Source of the DNA: Pseudomonadota bacterium | GTDB lineage: Bacteria > Desulfobacterota > Desulfobulbia > Desulfobulbales > Desulfocapsaceae | Reading direction: 5' to 3' | Assembly: GCA_023412495.1 (NCBI GenBank) | Contig: JAEYNP010000016.1 | Coordinates: forward strand, 135,565 to 199,564 | Length of the DNA: 64,000 nt | Part shown: piece after piece, positions 8,103-16,593 of the stretch | Position numbering within the stretch: the first letter of the stretch is position 1 | Layout: each line of letters begins with the position of its first letter | The notes under the pieces: model-generated | What the model saw: the letters and a program-made list of their open reading frames with translations, nothing else | Told to the model about the DNA's origin: nothing | Databases searched by the model: none | Program-made: the position numbers and the translations under genes

Positions 8103-9341
8103 ATGGCTAAGTCGTCTGCATTCAATCCTCTTCAGGAAAAAGGCATGCCGCTGGACAAGCAAACGCGCAGCTGGCGCGATCTCACGGCGTTTCAGTATAA
8201 GAAACAGGAAGTCCATCCCTACACCCGCACGCGCATTATAGCAATGAACGGCATCGAGGTCGATGCAGCGATCTTCAAGCACATGATGGCCAGGATGACC
8301 CCGAACGACGAGTTGAAAAGGGCTCTGGCTGCTACCCGGCGCATTGAGCAACAGCAGCAGAAGGCAGTCAGCGGGACCGTTCCCGGCAACGAAACAACCC
8401 TCGAAAACACCATCGGCTACGAACAGGTGGCGGTCGATCTCACAGCCTGGTGTGCCCGGAACGAACCCGACGCCTACATGCGGAAGGCCTATGAGTTCGC
8501 CCTGCTCGAAGACTTCGACCATCTCTACCGCTACGCCAACGTGCTCGACATGCAGCCCGGCACTATGAAAGCCGAAAACATCGTGGGCAAACTGACCGAG
8601 ATCATGCCGGGCCGGCCGACCGTGGCCGAACACCGCCATCCCATTGATTCAATTCGAAAACCCATGGATATGAAGACTGCCGCGCCGATCACCATGATGA
8701 ACGTCATGACTCTGGTGGCCGCCGAACAGCAGACCATGAACTTCTATATGAATGTGGCCAACCGGTATGAGGACCCGACACTCCGTGGCCTCTATACCGA
8801 GATCGGCATGGTGGAGGAGCAGCACGTCTCCCATTACGAGTCGCTGATGGATCCCACCTGCACCTGGATGATGTGCATGGTCATGCATGAATTCCATGAA
8901 TGCTGGCTTTACCACGCCTTCATGGAACAGGAAGTGGAGCCGCGCGTGAAAAAGATGTGGGAGATCCATCTCGATATGGAAGTCGGTCACCTGCAGACCG
9001 CGGTGGAACTCTACAAGAAATTCGCCAAGGAGGATCCCGCGGGATTTCTGCCCAAAGAATTGCCGGCTCCGCTGACCTTCGAATCGAACATCGAGTATAT
9101 CCGGAAGGTCCTCGAACAGCAGGTACAACTGACAGAGGACGGTGCCGATTTCGTTCCGGTCGACTCCCTGCCCAAGGATCATCGTTATCACACCTACCAG
9201 GCCCAGGTGAATGCGGCGATGGTGCCCAGCCAGGAAGTGGTCAAGAAACGTATCGGCCAGAAAGGCGAAGACTATCGCTTTGTCACAGCGCCTCACCCTG
9301 TCCAGCGCTTCCAGGACCGCAAGGCCGTGCCGGAATACTGA
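8103..9341 (+). CDS. Large ferritin-like diiron protein of unknown function
   Basis: 412 aa. Two four-helix-bundle carboxylate clusters are visible: AAEQQTMNFY ... MVEEQHVSHYES (E-x6-Y and E-E-x-H, about residues 203-245) and HEFHECWLYHAFMEQE ... HLDMEVGHLQ (E-x2-H, about 262-303). These are the ligands of ferritin/rubrerythrin-like diiron sites, but the protein is much longer than a ferritin and has an unfamiliar N-terminal 190 residues with a further helical stretch (ALLEDFDHLYRYANVLDM). Probably a cytoplasmic oxidase or stress protein. It lies 44 bp after the hemerythrin gene with AAGGAGG, so likely co-transcribed. Confidence 0.75.
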   Translation: MAKSSAFNPLQEKGMPLDKQTRSWRDLTAFQYKKQEVHPYTRTRIIAMNGIEVDAAIFKHMMARMTPNDELKRALAATRRIEQQQQKAVSGTVPGNETTLENTIGYEQVAVDLTAWCARNEPDAYMRKAYEFALLEDFDHLYRYANVLDMQPGTMKAENIVGKLTEIMPGRPTVAEHRHPIDSIRKPMDMKTAAPITMMNVMTLVAAEQQTMNFYMNVANRYEDPTLRGLYTEIGMVEEQHVSHYESLMDPTCTWMMCMVMHEFHECWLYHAFMEQEVEPRVKKMWEIHLDMEVGHLQTAVELYKKFAKEDPAGFLPKELPAPLTFESNIEYIRKVLEQQVQLTEDGADFVPVDSLPKDHRYHTYQAQVNAAMVPSQEVVKKRIGQKGEDYRFVTAPHPVQRFQDRKAVPEY

Positions 9342-9386
9342 TGCGAGCAGGAAGTACTCAAGGAATACAAAATGCAGGAGGTTATT

Positions 9387-9827
9387 ATGGAGAACAAGGA
9401 AATAGTGAAAAGGCTGACTTCACTTGTCCAACTCGATATCGATGCCGTACATGCCTATAAGGAGGCAATGGAAAAGATCGAGAACTTGCAGATCCGGGAA
9501 CACCTGGCTATGTTTCGCCAGGACCATGAACGCCATATCGCCGATTTCTCAACCTGGATCCGCCAACTTGGCGGCACACCTCCGGAATTCTCCCTCGATT
9601 TCAAAGGGTATCTGATTAAAAGTTTTACCTCCCTGCGCAGCGTAACAGGCACAAAAGGTGCATTGAATGCCATGCATACCAACGAGAAGCTGACGAGTAA
9701 GGAATATGAGGCTGCCGAGAGCTGGGATCTGCCCCCGGACTTGAAGCAGACGATAGCCCTGGCCCGTGAGGATGAGCGGCGCCATCTCGAATATATCGAA
9801 AGGGCATTGCAGGAAAAGGCCCCATAA
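9387..9827 (+). CDS. DUF2383/PA2169-type four-helix-bundle protein
   Basis: 146 aa, fully helical. The pattern SLVQLDIDAVHAYKEAMEK, FRQDHERHIADFSTWI and AREDERRHLEYIERAL gives E/D and ExxH-like ligands spaced as in ferritin-superfamily four-helix bundles of the DUF2383 kind. Role probably metal handling or stress; not proven for the family. The ATG at 9387 has AGGAGG at 7 nt spacing; the ATG five codons earlier (9372) has no such site. Third helical-bundle gene in the run after hemerythrin. Confidence 0.75.
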   Translation: MENKEIVKRLTSLVQLDIDAVHAYKEAMEKIENLQIREHLAMFRQDHERHIADFSTWIRQLGGTPPEFSLDFKGYLIKSFTSLRSVTGTKGALNAMHTNEKLTSKEYEAAESWDLPPDLKQTIALAREDERRHLEYIERALQEKAP

Positions 9828-9887
9828 GGGGCTGTAGTTTGTACCTCGGAAATAATTTTTCTGCACGTTTTTGGCAGAGAATTATTT

Positions 9888-9965
9888 CGTGAAGGTACTT
9901 ATCCCCTCTGTCCTCTGCTGTGGGAGGGGGTAATAACCTTGTGGTTGCGGGTGTCAGCCCGCATT
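9888..9965 (+). repeat. Dispersed intergenic repeat, copy A
   Basis: Contains GTGAAGGTACTTATCCCCTC, then CTGCTGTGGGAGGGGG and GGTTGCGGGTGTCAGCCCGC. The same order recurs at 24745, 41739 and, inverted, at 26842, 27428 and 33014. Confidence 0.7.
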
Positions 9966-9980
9966 AGAAGGAGAAGCACA

Positions 9981-10385
9981 ATGAAAACAACACGTGAAAT
10001 GATCAGAACCCATCCGCTTGAACCGATATGCGACAGCGACAAGCTCGCGGCGGCGATCGCCGAACTCAACGTCTGCGCCCAGGCCTGCACCGCCTGCGCC
10101 GACGCCTGTCTTGGCGAGAAGGACATTACTCCGCTGATTGGCTGCATTCGCACCAATCAGGACTGTGCGGATATCTGTTACGCTACCAGTTCCGTTCTGT
10201 CGCGCATGACCCAACCTTCGCGGGAGGTGATCAGGGCATTGCTCCAGGCCTGCGCCACGGCGTGCAGCACCTGCGCAGCAGAATGTCAAAAACATGCAAG
10301 CATGCATAGTCACTGCAAACTTTGCGGTGCGGCCTGCTTCAGTTGCGAAAAGGAATGCCGGAATCTCCTGGAGGTAATCCGGTAG
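9981..10385 (+). CDS. Cys-rich four-helix-bundle copper-binding protein
   Basis: 134 aa with about 15 Cys arranged in repeated CxxxC and CxxC patterns along amphipathic helices (CAQACTACADACLG, CIRTNQDCADIC, CATACSTCAAECQKH, CKLCGAACFSCEKEC). This is the signature of the DUF326/Csp-type four-helix bundle that stores many Cu(I) ions inside the bundle. No signal peptide is visible, so a cytosolic store is likely. The start at 9981 follows AGAAGGAG. It ends the metal-handling block and is followed by a hairpin at 10398. Confidence 0.85.
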   Translation: MKTTREMIRTHPLEPICDSDKLAAAIAELNVCAQACTACADACLGEKDITPLIGCIRTNQDCADICYATSSVLSRMTQPSREVIRALLQACATACSTCAAECQKHASMHSHCKLCGAACFSCEKECRNLLEVIR

Positions 10386-10397
10386 TCGATACCTATC

Positions 10398-10430
10398 TGC
10401 CGTCAGGCACGAAGAAGCTGCCTGGCGGCA
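10398..10430 (+). terminator. Hairpin after the copper-protein gene
   Basis: 12 bp stem TGCCGTCAGGCA / TGCCTGGCGGCA (one T-G wobble) with a 9 nt loop. It is not followed by a T run, so termination is likely but not certain. Confidence 0.5.
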
Positions 10431-10871
10431 TCCCAAAAAGGAAGATGTCCGATCGAACCAGACGTTCTCCCCGCGCATCGCGTCTCTTTTCTTCTACTCT
10501 GCTGCCCCCTGACCCTCCCCTCGAAGACAGCCCCAAAATGTTTGCCTGTGTAATTGATGAGGTATGAGAAATTTACCTCCGACTTATTTCCGCGCCCGGA
10601 ATGCGGGAGTATTGCAGTATTGCCGCCTTCCTTCTCGGTGATGGCCAAGACAGTGAAATATCGAACTAATTTTTTTCTTCACCAAAAAAGATCGATAACC
10701 TCTGCCATATCCCGAGGTTAAGCCGAAAGCAGGACATCCGGCGGTACGGCGATGGTAAAAAGTACTCGTTCCAACATTGACGGGGGGCGGGAGCTATGCT
10801 AGTGTGACAGCTATGTGAGAATCGTTTTTAGTACTTTGTGCTCACCGCATGTTGGTACAAAAAAACTACTA
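10431..10871. other. Gene-free stretch before the riboswitch
   Basis: About 440 bp without a convincing gene. It should contain the promoter for the GEMM-controlled transcript; several AT-rich segments occur around 10660-10700 and 10820-10870, but no consensus promoter is clear. Confidence 0.4.
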
Positions 10872-10877
10872 TCTGAA

Positions 10878-10953
10878 AAAGGCAACCTCACCGAAAGATG
10901 AGGACGCAAAATCACCGGTCTAAAGGGATTTCCTAGGACAGCGGGATTGCCAG
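10878..10953 (+). ncRNA. GEMM-I (cyclic-di-GMP type) riboswitch
   Basis: The conserved core is readable: GGCAAC, a stem CCTCA/TGAGG closed by C-GAAA-G, then GACGCAAA, CACCGGTCTAAAG and the second arm CCTAGGACAGCGGGATTGCC. This follows the order of the Vibrio Vc2 c-di-GMP-I aptamer. By eye the base matching Vc2 position 20 is G, which goes with c-di-GMP rather than cGAMP. It lies about 70 nt upstream of the secreted TraB-like gene at 11025, which it most likely controls. Confidence 0.87.
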
Positions 10954-11024
10954 ATATGCACTCGACATATTCTGTATATCTTTTGCTGGCCGAGACATGG
11001 AACGGTGCCACAGGAATCTGAGAT

Positions 11025-11996
11025 ATGCAGGATTATTGTTGTTCGTTGTTCGAAAAGTTTCTTCAAGCCCCATTTCCTTCCCGTTCAGGCAGATCCTCCC
11101 GCAAACCGTTCCTTTTGTTATTTTTCCTGCCCTTCCTGTTGTGGCTTCTGCCGGTGATGCTCCCGGTAACGGCATCGGCGAGTACCCCCCCGGCCGCCTT
11201 GTTCGCCGACATGCCTCTCGAATACGGCAGGGTCATTTACCGGATCAACGAGAACAGTCCCAAGCAGCTCTATATCATAGGGATAAGCCATCGGAACGCC
11301 GAAACCGGGCGCAACGGCAACAACACCATCCAGACCCAGACGGATATTTTTCGCATCGGTGAATGGCTGCACCAGAACAGGGAGATGCAGCTGCTGCTGC
11401 CGGAGGGATATTTCACCACGGGCGAAACATGTCCTCCCACACTGACGGCAGGTGCGCCGCACCAATTGGACAGCATCCTCCTGCGGCAGAAGCTGGCCGA
11501 TGAGAGCCGGTTCGTCAATGCCGAGATGCTTCTCAGGGAGAATTGCAATATCCGCGTTTCTCAAGTCGAGGACCGGGATCTTTACAATGCCGTTTATCGC
11601 AGTCTGATGAGCCTGAAGGGGAGCGGCGAATCCTCCCCGCAGGAGCGGCTGGCTCGGCTGCAATATCTGCAGGAGGTCAGGACGGCCATGCTGCTGCAAA
11701 AGATTCCCGGAATCATCGACAATGAACTGAGCAGCGGCAGAATTCATAAAGAATCCGCCATGTTCACTATCGGGCTCAACCACATTCAGGATATCGTCCG
11801 CTACTTCCGTAACAACGCGATCCAGATCAACCCGCAAGTGGCCGCCCGGACCCAGCCGGCAAATTATACCACGGAGTTGAATCTACTCAAGACGGGCTAC
11901 GGGGTGACCATCATCATTCCCCGGACTCTGGCAAATGACCAGAGATTGCTGCAGATGACCAATCTCGACCGGATTTTGGTAGCCTATGGCCGGTGA
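11025..11996 (+). CDS. Secreted TraB/TIKI-like protein under GEMM riboswitch control
   Basis: 323 aa. An N-terminal basic and hydrophobic segment (about 27-50, KPFLLLFFLPFLLWLLPVML) ending in ASAS is a signal peptide, so the protein is exported. The mature part has the spaced motifs IIGISHRN (about 83), LLLPEGYF (about 124) and FTIGLNHIQD (about 244), resembling the GxxH...E...GxxH pattern of TraB/GumN/TIKI and ChaN-type proteins. These folds include metal-dependent proteases, but the substrate here is unknown. Placed behind a c-di-GMP riboswitch, it may act in surface remodelling or biofilm change (inference). Monocistronic. Confidence 0.7.
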   Translation: MQDYCCSLFEKFLQAPFPSRSGRSSRKPFLLLFFLPFLLWLLPVMLPVTASASTPPAALFADMPLEYGRVIYRINENSPKQLYIIGISHRNAETGRNGNNTIQTQTDIFRIGEWLHQNREMQLLLPEGYFTTGETCPPTLTAGAPHQLDSILLRQKLADESRFVNAEMLLRENCNIRVSQVEDRDLYNAVYRSLMSLKGSGESSPQERLARLQYLQEVRTAMLLQKIPGIIDNELSSGRIHKESAMFTIGLNHIQDIVRYFRNNAIQINPQVAARTQPANYTTELNLLKTGYGVTIIIPRTLANDQRLLQMTNLDRILVAYGR

Positions 11997-12311
11997 AATC
12001 TGATGAATAACGAATGAATCGACCTCCACGCTCCTTTACCCACCCTTTTTTCACTGCTCGTCCTTTGTGACAGGAACGAATCCGGTAACACCGGAATGGT
12101 TCCTCTTGAAGGCCCCAGGGTTTCTCCTGAAGGTCTCAGTATTACAAGAAGAATCCAATATTGCCTTGATCTTGAAGGCCCCATTTTCCTTTTCTTTCTT
12201 TGGCATGGAACTTGCTCATTGAAGGATATCGTGGATAGGATCATTCTCTCGAACGGTCTTGTCCAACTTGAAAGGCAAGTAGAATTGCATTCAAAGAACA
12301 GGAGGATGAAC
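11997..12311 (+). other. Leader region of the first PRC-barrel gene
   Basis: 315 bp gap. Besides a sigma-54-type promoter it holds a 13 bp direct repeat CTTGAAGGCCCCA at 12105-12117 and 12171-12183, and looser TTGAAGG copies (12126, 12220, 12267). The repeats could be activator binding sites upstream of the promoter. Confidence 0.45.
12201..12216 (+). promoter_or_regulatory. Candidate sigma-54 promoter of the PRC-barrel gene
   Basis: TGGCATGGAACTTGCT matches the -24/-12 consensus TGGCAYG-N4-TTGCW, with GG and GC separated by exactly 10 bases. It lies 96 bp before the ATG at 12312. Confidence 0.65.
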
Positions 12312-12866
12312 ATGAAAAAAATCACTGTATCCATAGTAACCATGTTGGCAGCAATGGCATTGACTGCCCCGGGATTTGCAGCAGGTGAATATAAAGGTGC
12401 ATCTGGAGCAAAAACCGAGGCCGGAGCCAGTGGACAGCAAACGCAACAAATGTCGCAGCGGGGACAGTCGCAGTCGGCCGAGGAAATCCTCGGGATGTCC
12501 GTAGTTTCTCGGGACGGCGAAAATCTCGGTGAGATTCAGGATATCAAGATCGATACCCGCAACGGCAGAATCAGTTATTTAACTGTACAGAAAGGCGGAG
12601 TGATGGGTATCGGTGGCGAGGAGGGCATCCCTGTGCCGCTGGAGGCCTTCCAGTTCACCCAGGATAATGCCCAGCTGACGGTCGACAAGAGCAAGATGGA
12701 CAACGCTCCGAAGCAGTCAGGCATGTCGGATCAAGAATTTCAGCGTGATCTGCATAGTCACTACGGCGTGTCGCCGGCATGGCAGCAAGGTGGAATGCAG
12801 CAGCAGACATCTCCACAAATGCAGATGGAGCAAGAGCGGCAGCAGAAACAGCAAAAAACTCAGTAA
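12312..12866 (+). CDS. Secreted PRC-barrel domain protein (paralogue 1)
   Basis: 184 aa with a signal peptide (MKKITVSIVTMLAAMALTAPGFAA). Residues about 55-120 form a PRC-barrel: ILGMSVVSRDGENLGEIQDI, then a strand pattern DTRNGRISYLTV and IPVPLEAFQF. PRC-barrels are small beta domains used in RNA processing, photosynthetic reaction centres and envelope stress proteins. The C terminus is Gln/Met-rich and low complexity. Of two nearby ATGs, 12312 is chosen because AGGAGG ends 6 bp before it, whereas 12306 touches it. A paralogue follows at 13259. Confidence 0.8.
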   Translation: MKKITVSIVTMLAAMALTAPGFAAGEYKGASGAKTEAGASGQQTQQMSQRGQSQSAEEILGMSVVSRDGENLGEIQDIKIDTRNGRISYLTVQKGGVMGIGGEEGIPVPLEAFQFTQDNAQLTVDKSKMDNAPKQSGMSDQEFQRDLHSHYGVSPAWQQGGMQQQTSPQMQMEQERQQKQQKTQ

Positions 12867-12872
12867 GGTCGC

Positions 12873-12901
12873 AATGGTCCTGTTGCGAAAACAGGACCAT
12901 T
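12873..12901 (+). terminator. Terminator-like hairpin after the first PRC-barrel gene
   Basis: Perfect 12 bp stem AATGGTCCTGTT / AACAGGACCATT with a 5 nt loop directly after the stop codon; the T run behind it is weak. Confidence 0.75.
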
Positions 12902-13258
12902 CGTTTGTCATACAACTTGCATACTTGCCTGATATAAGCGTCAAGTGACGCTTCGGGGGAATTGGAACATCCCCTGGAACTGCTGGAGCAGCTTGACTGC
13001 TCCGGCAGTTCCTCTTACACCCTCTTCCTAAACCCAAAAAACTGCCGAGCGCAACCTGGCACGCAAAGTTTTCTATCTAGGGCCACCCGAAGTTCAGGCG
13101 GATTCCTTTTTTTCTGTTTTTTCGTGCCGTTATTTAGATGTGGCAGGGATATTGCATTGTATAGGATGGGTTTGGATGAGAACCAGTTCCTTGCAAGACA
13201 AGGGACTCTTGTCCATTGAAACGCAATCCAATTTACGTCAGATGTAAGGAGGTTTAAA
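12902..13258. other. Region between the PRC-barrel paralogues, with a long hairpin
   Basis: About 357 bp. A 16 bp stem GGAACTGCTGGAGCAG / CTGCTCCGGCAGTTCC (12976-12991 with 12997-13012, one wobble, 5 nt loop) is a second strong hairpin. The rest is the promoter region for the second paralogue; no sigma-54 consensus was found there. Confidence 0.6.
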
Positions 13259-13813
13259 ATGAGAAGAATTATCAATTCTCTACTGACTGTGCTGGCATCG
13301 ATCGCCTTGGTTAGCCCGCTGTATGCTGCGTCGGAATTCAGCCAGCAGGCCAGAGGAACCACATTCTATCAAAATCCCGAACTTTCGCATGGGAATACCG
13401 ATGAAATCAGTCAGCAAACGCGGATTGGCCTGGCAGCCAACGAGTCGGCATATCAACTGATGGGCAAATCGATTGTTTCCCAGGATGGGGAAAACCTCGG
13501 TAAGGTCAGGGATCTGAAAGTTGATACCAGTACCGGTCGAATCGACTATGTGATATTGGAGAGAGAGGATGCTATGGGCGTCGGGGAATCGGTTTTTGTC
13601 CCTGTTCCGCTTGCAGCCCTTTCTTTCACCGGGCAGGACGGCAGGCTGTTGGTCGATAGATCCAGACTCCAGAATGTACCCAGTCCCGGGACCATGCCGG
13701 ATCAACAATTCCAGCAAGACCTTCACACCCATTACGGTGTAGCCCCGACCTGGCAAATAGAAAGGAGAACGATTCAGCAGGAGGAAAGAAAGGTCATTAC
13801 GCCTTCACCTTGA
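13259..13813 (+). CDS. Secreted PRC-barrel domain protein (paralogue 2)
   Basis: 184 aa, the same length and order as paralogue 1: signal peptide (MRRIINSLLTVLASIALVSPLYAAS), variable linker, PRC-barrel (LMGKSIVSQDGENLGKVRDLKV ... VFVPVPLAALSFT) and the closing motif MPDQQFQQDLHTHYGV, which paralogue 1 also has in the form SDQEFQRDLHSHYGV. The shared tail suggests a functional C-terminal element beyond the barrel. AAGGAGG lies 9 bp before the ATG. A recent tandem duplication with separate transcription units; role probably envelope or desiccation/osmotic stress, not proven. Confidence 0.8.
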   Translation: MRRIINSLLTVLASIALVSPLYAASEFSQQARGTTFYQNPELSHGNTDEISQQTRIGLAANESAYQLMGKSIVSQDGENLGKVRDLKVDTSTGRIDYVILEREDAMGVGESVFVPVPLAALSFTGQDGRLLVDRSRLQNVPSPGTMPDQQFQQDLHTHYGVAPTWQIERRTIQQEERKVITPSP

Positions 13814-13896
13814 GTGGCGCGACCGTTAATTTGTAGTTGGTCCATGGAAGGCACCTCCAGGAAAATCTGAGACTGGGCATGATACTAGTCCAACGG

Positions 13897-13932
13897 GGCA
13901 GGATGCGTCCTGTGTGTCAGGACGCATCTGCC
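13897..13932 (+). terminator. Strong terminator hairpin after the second PRC-barrel gene
   Basis: Stem GGCAG-(G)-ATGCGTCCTG / CAGGACGCAT-CTGCC, 15 bp with one bulged G and a TGTGT loop. It sits between convergent genes and may serve both. Confidence 0.75.
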
Positions 13933-13987
13933 TTTCCATGTCTTCCGACAAGCGGGGTTGTCAAATAGGCCCTCGCAAAGAAAAAAT

Positions 13988-14785
13988 CTACATTTCTTCG
14001 AAGAGCGCTTCTATCTTTCTCCGGCTGTCGGCCAGTAGTTGCCGGTCCTTTTCGAACACCTCGAGGGTGATGGTATCGTCGTAGCCGATCGCCTTCAGGC
14101 GGCGGACGAGTTCAGCAAAGTCCACGGTGCCGCGGCCGACGGCCAGATGGTCGTCCCGCTTGCCGTGGTTGTCGGAGAAATGCAGGTGGCCTAGCCGCCG
14201 GCCGAACCGTTCCACCAGCTGCAACAGACGGCTGTTTCCTTCGCTGTCGATATTTGCGTGGCCGGTATCGAGGGTGAGGCGCAGGGACGGGAAGGCCGTG
14301 AAGATCTCGTCGAGGTCCTCGGGCGTCACCCCTATCCGGTAGCGGGGAAACATGTTTTCAAAACAGAGAGGTATCTGCATCTCTTCCGCGGCTGAGGTTA
14401 TTTCCACTAGGAAATCAAAGGCGTGTCTCTTTACCGTCTCCGGCACGAAGGCTCCGAGGCCGACGGCCGCGCTGGGATGGACGACTGCCTTTTTCGCCCC
14501 CAGTTCGAGCGCCACCTCGAGCGACCGGCGCATTTCCATGATCGAAGCCTGCCGCAGGCTGGCTGTGAGGTCGGCGGTGGAGACGAAGGTGGGGAGATGG
14601 CAGATCAGGCCGAGACCGCAAGAGGCGAGGATCCCGGAAATCTCCTTCCGATCGGCGGCAAGAAGACTGTAGTGGGCCATGGGCGGGTCCATGGCCAGTT
14701 CCACATAATCGAAGCCCAGCCGGGCGATATCCTCGATTTGCTCCAGGACCGGCATAACCGGAAAATTCATGGCACCGTACTGCAT
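13988..14785 (-). CDS. Sugar phosphate isomerase/epimerase-like TIM-barrel protein
   Basis: 265 aa of the xylose-isomerase-like TIM barrel (AP endonuclease 2 family). Metal-binding type residues are in place: FDYVELAMD (about 26-34), AVVHPSAA (about 106-113), LCFENMF (Glu, about 142-148), LTLDTGHAN (Asp/His, about 170-178), LGHLHFSDNHG (His/Asp, about 200-210) and ITLEVFE (about 239-245). Such enzymes act on sugars or inositol-type substrates; the exact substrate cannot be read. The start at 14785 (MQYGAMNFPV) follows GAAGGAAGA; upstream codons are not family-like. Confidence 0.85.
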   Translation of the reverse strand: MQYGAMNFPVMPVLEQIEDIARLGFDYVELAMDPPMAHYSLLAADRKEISGILASCGLGLICHLPTFVSTADLTASLRQASIMEMRRSLEVALELGAKKAVVHPSAAVGLGAFVPETVKRHAFDFLVEITSAAEEMQIPLCFENMFPRYRIGVTPEDLDEIFTAFPSLRLTLDTGHANIDSEGNSRLLQLVERFGRRLGHLHFSDNHGKRDDHLAVGRGTVDFAELVRRLKAIGYDDTITLEVFEKDRQLLADSRRKIEALFEEM

Positions 14786-14949
14786 ATGTCTTCTTCCTTC
14801 ATGTTGCTGTGAAGCATTTTTTGGTGTGGACCGATTGGACAGAGCAGACCGAGTAGTCGCCTGGCAGCCGGCGCCACACAATCCACAACGTCTCCACGTA
14901 GGTCACCCTGTCCACCCGCTCTTCCGGAGAAATGATTAAGCCAGCTCTT

Positions 14950-16593
14950 CTAGAGCCTGTCCCGCTCCGGATATTCCTTGACGAATCGGAGCCATGTCTT
15001 TTCGATAGGCGTGTCGGGGGCCTCCTCGCCTCGACAGACCTGCAGGAAGTGGTGATGGTAGTCTTCGGTGGGCGATATGCTCCCGGCTGCCAGGGCGTCC
15101 AGCCAGTGGCCGAAGTTGCGGATGGCATATTTCCCCCAGGCATCGTAGCCATCACCCAACACCACGTCGTATCCCCCTTTCATGAATTCCCTCATGTGAT
15201 CCTCGGGAAACGGCGCCTTGACCGTCTCGATAATGCCGACCAGCCTTTTGATCGCCTCCGGGTTGCCGAGAATGCCGGTATGAGTGTCGTTAAAGCCGTA
15301 CTGGGCCGTCGATTCGTCCTGGGCCCGGCTGCAGAGCTGGCTGGAAAGCGGCACAACGCCGTCGCTGTTCTCGCCGAGCTTGACCGTCTTTTCATTCCCG
15401 TAGGCATAAATAAGGTGATATTCAAGGCCCTCGGGCAGTTTTTTGCGCCACATGCCCCGCAGGAAGTCGCTGTCCGGGTCGACGTCCCGCCAGGAGGGGA
15501 GGACTATCGGCCCCTGGGAAGACATGGCGGCGGCCGGATGACCGCCCAAGGGGCTGGCGATGGTGACGAGGCGGGCAACCCTGTTCTCAACTTTTTTCCC
15601 GGACAGGCGGTTCATGGCGTCCCGCACTACCAGGCCACCCATGCTGTGGGCGACGATCACCATCGGCATCTCGCCGAGAGGCATGGTCTTGCCGGAGAGG
15701 AAGATCTTGTAGAACAGCTCGCTCAACTGGCCGAGGTCCTCACCCGAGGGATAATGAAAAAACCAGGGGCAGTAGCGGCTGCGGTCGAGGGCGGCGACAA
15801 TCCCTTCGAAATCCCTGGCGCTGCCGTCGATGCCGTGGACGAAGACCACCGGCACCTTGTAGCCAAGGTTCTCCTCCAGGGCGTAAAACATCATCGGGGC
15901 CTCCTCGAGAAAGGCGGCCGGCTGATACATGCCGAGCGTCGCCATGCGCCGGCTGAAGATCTCGTCGTCGAGGCTCCGGATCGAACCTTTGGGGAAAACA
16001 AGCGACTCGGTCAGGGCGGAAGACTTCCGGGTGTCCAACTGCAGGGTGACGGGGGCGGGGAGGGCGAGGGGGACATCGAGGTCGAGATCGAAATCACTCA
16101 CGACCTTATCCGGCATGGCGGCAGGATCAAGCGTTATCCGCCGACCGCCCACCACCTCCTTTTCACCGTAAAAACCATCGCGATCCAGATCGCTGACCAC
16201 CAGCAGCCGGTATTCCCCGGCCGGGAGGTTCATTCCGTAAAAGGAGCTGATCCGGGAGAACTGGCAGACATCCACCACCTCGTTTGTCCGGTACAGGTCG
16301 GAAACGGCGACCACCGCCGTCGCCTCCTCATTGAGGTTGTCGCCGTTTTTCACCTTGCCGAAGACGAAGAAATTCTCGGCCGTGAGCATGTGCTTGTAGA
16401 CCCGCTGGGCGGGATCCTGGCGGTGGCGCACGGAGAGTCCGGCCTGCCTGGCAGCATTGCCGAGGTAAGAGCAGCCGCTCAGGGAAAATATCAAGGCGAA
16501 GACAACGGCCAGTTTGCCGTTTATCATGGTCGAGGTTTCCGGTTTCATATCCCGGGCTGCCGAAGCACACAGGGTGCGGCGATATCGAAACAT
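14950..16593 (-). CDS. Lipoprotein with alpha/beta-hydrolase (lipase-like) domain
   Basis: 547 aa. The lipobox FSLSGC near residue 41 marks an exported lipoprotein. After an N-terminal beta-rich part (about 60-200) that may bind sugar or membrane, the hydrolase core begins at VPVVFVHGIDGSARDF (oxyanion region, about 246-261); the nucleophile elbow AHSMGG (about 315-320) and a late His (NDTHTGIL, about 431) complete a lipase-like triad. The start ATG overlaps the stop of the yceH-like gene (TAATG), so they are coupled. Substrate probably ester lipids; not shown. Confidence 0.82.
   Translation of the reverse strand: MFRYRRTLCASAARDMKPETSTMINGKLAVVFALIFSLSGCSYLGNAARQAGLSVRHRQDPAQRVYKHMLTAENFFVFGKVKNGDNLNEEATAVVAVSDLYRTNEVVDVCQFSRISSFYGMNLPAGEYRLLVVSDLDRDGFYGEKEVVGGRRITLDPAAMPDKVVSDFDLDLDVPLALPAPVTLQLDTRKSSALTESLVFPKGSIRSLDDEIFSRRMATLGMYQPAAFLEEAPMMFYALEENLGYKVPVVFVHGIDGSARDFEGIVAALDRSRYCPWFFHYPSGEDLGQLSELFYKIFLSGKTMPLGEMPMVIVAHSMGGLVVRDAMNRLSGKKVENRVARLVTIASPLGGHPAAAMSSQGPIVLPSWRDVDPDSDFLRGMWRKKLPEGLEYHLIYAYGNEKTVKLGENSDGVVPLSSQLCSRAQDESTAQYGFNDTHTGILGNPEAIKRLVGIIETVKAPFPEDHMREFMKGGYDVVLGDGYDAWGKYAIRNFGHWLDALAAGSISPTEDYHHHFLQVCRGEEAPDTPIEKTWLRFVKEYPERDRL

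Noticed and set aside
13021..13045. Second sigma-54 promoter (TGGCACG) before PRC-barrel paralogue 2
   Set aside because: The -12 GC is missing at the required 10-base spacing.
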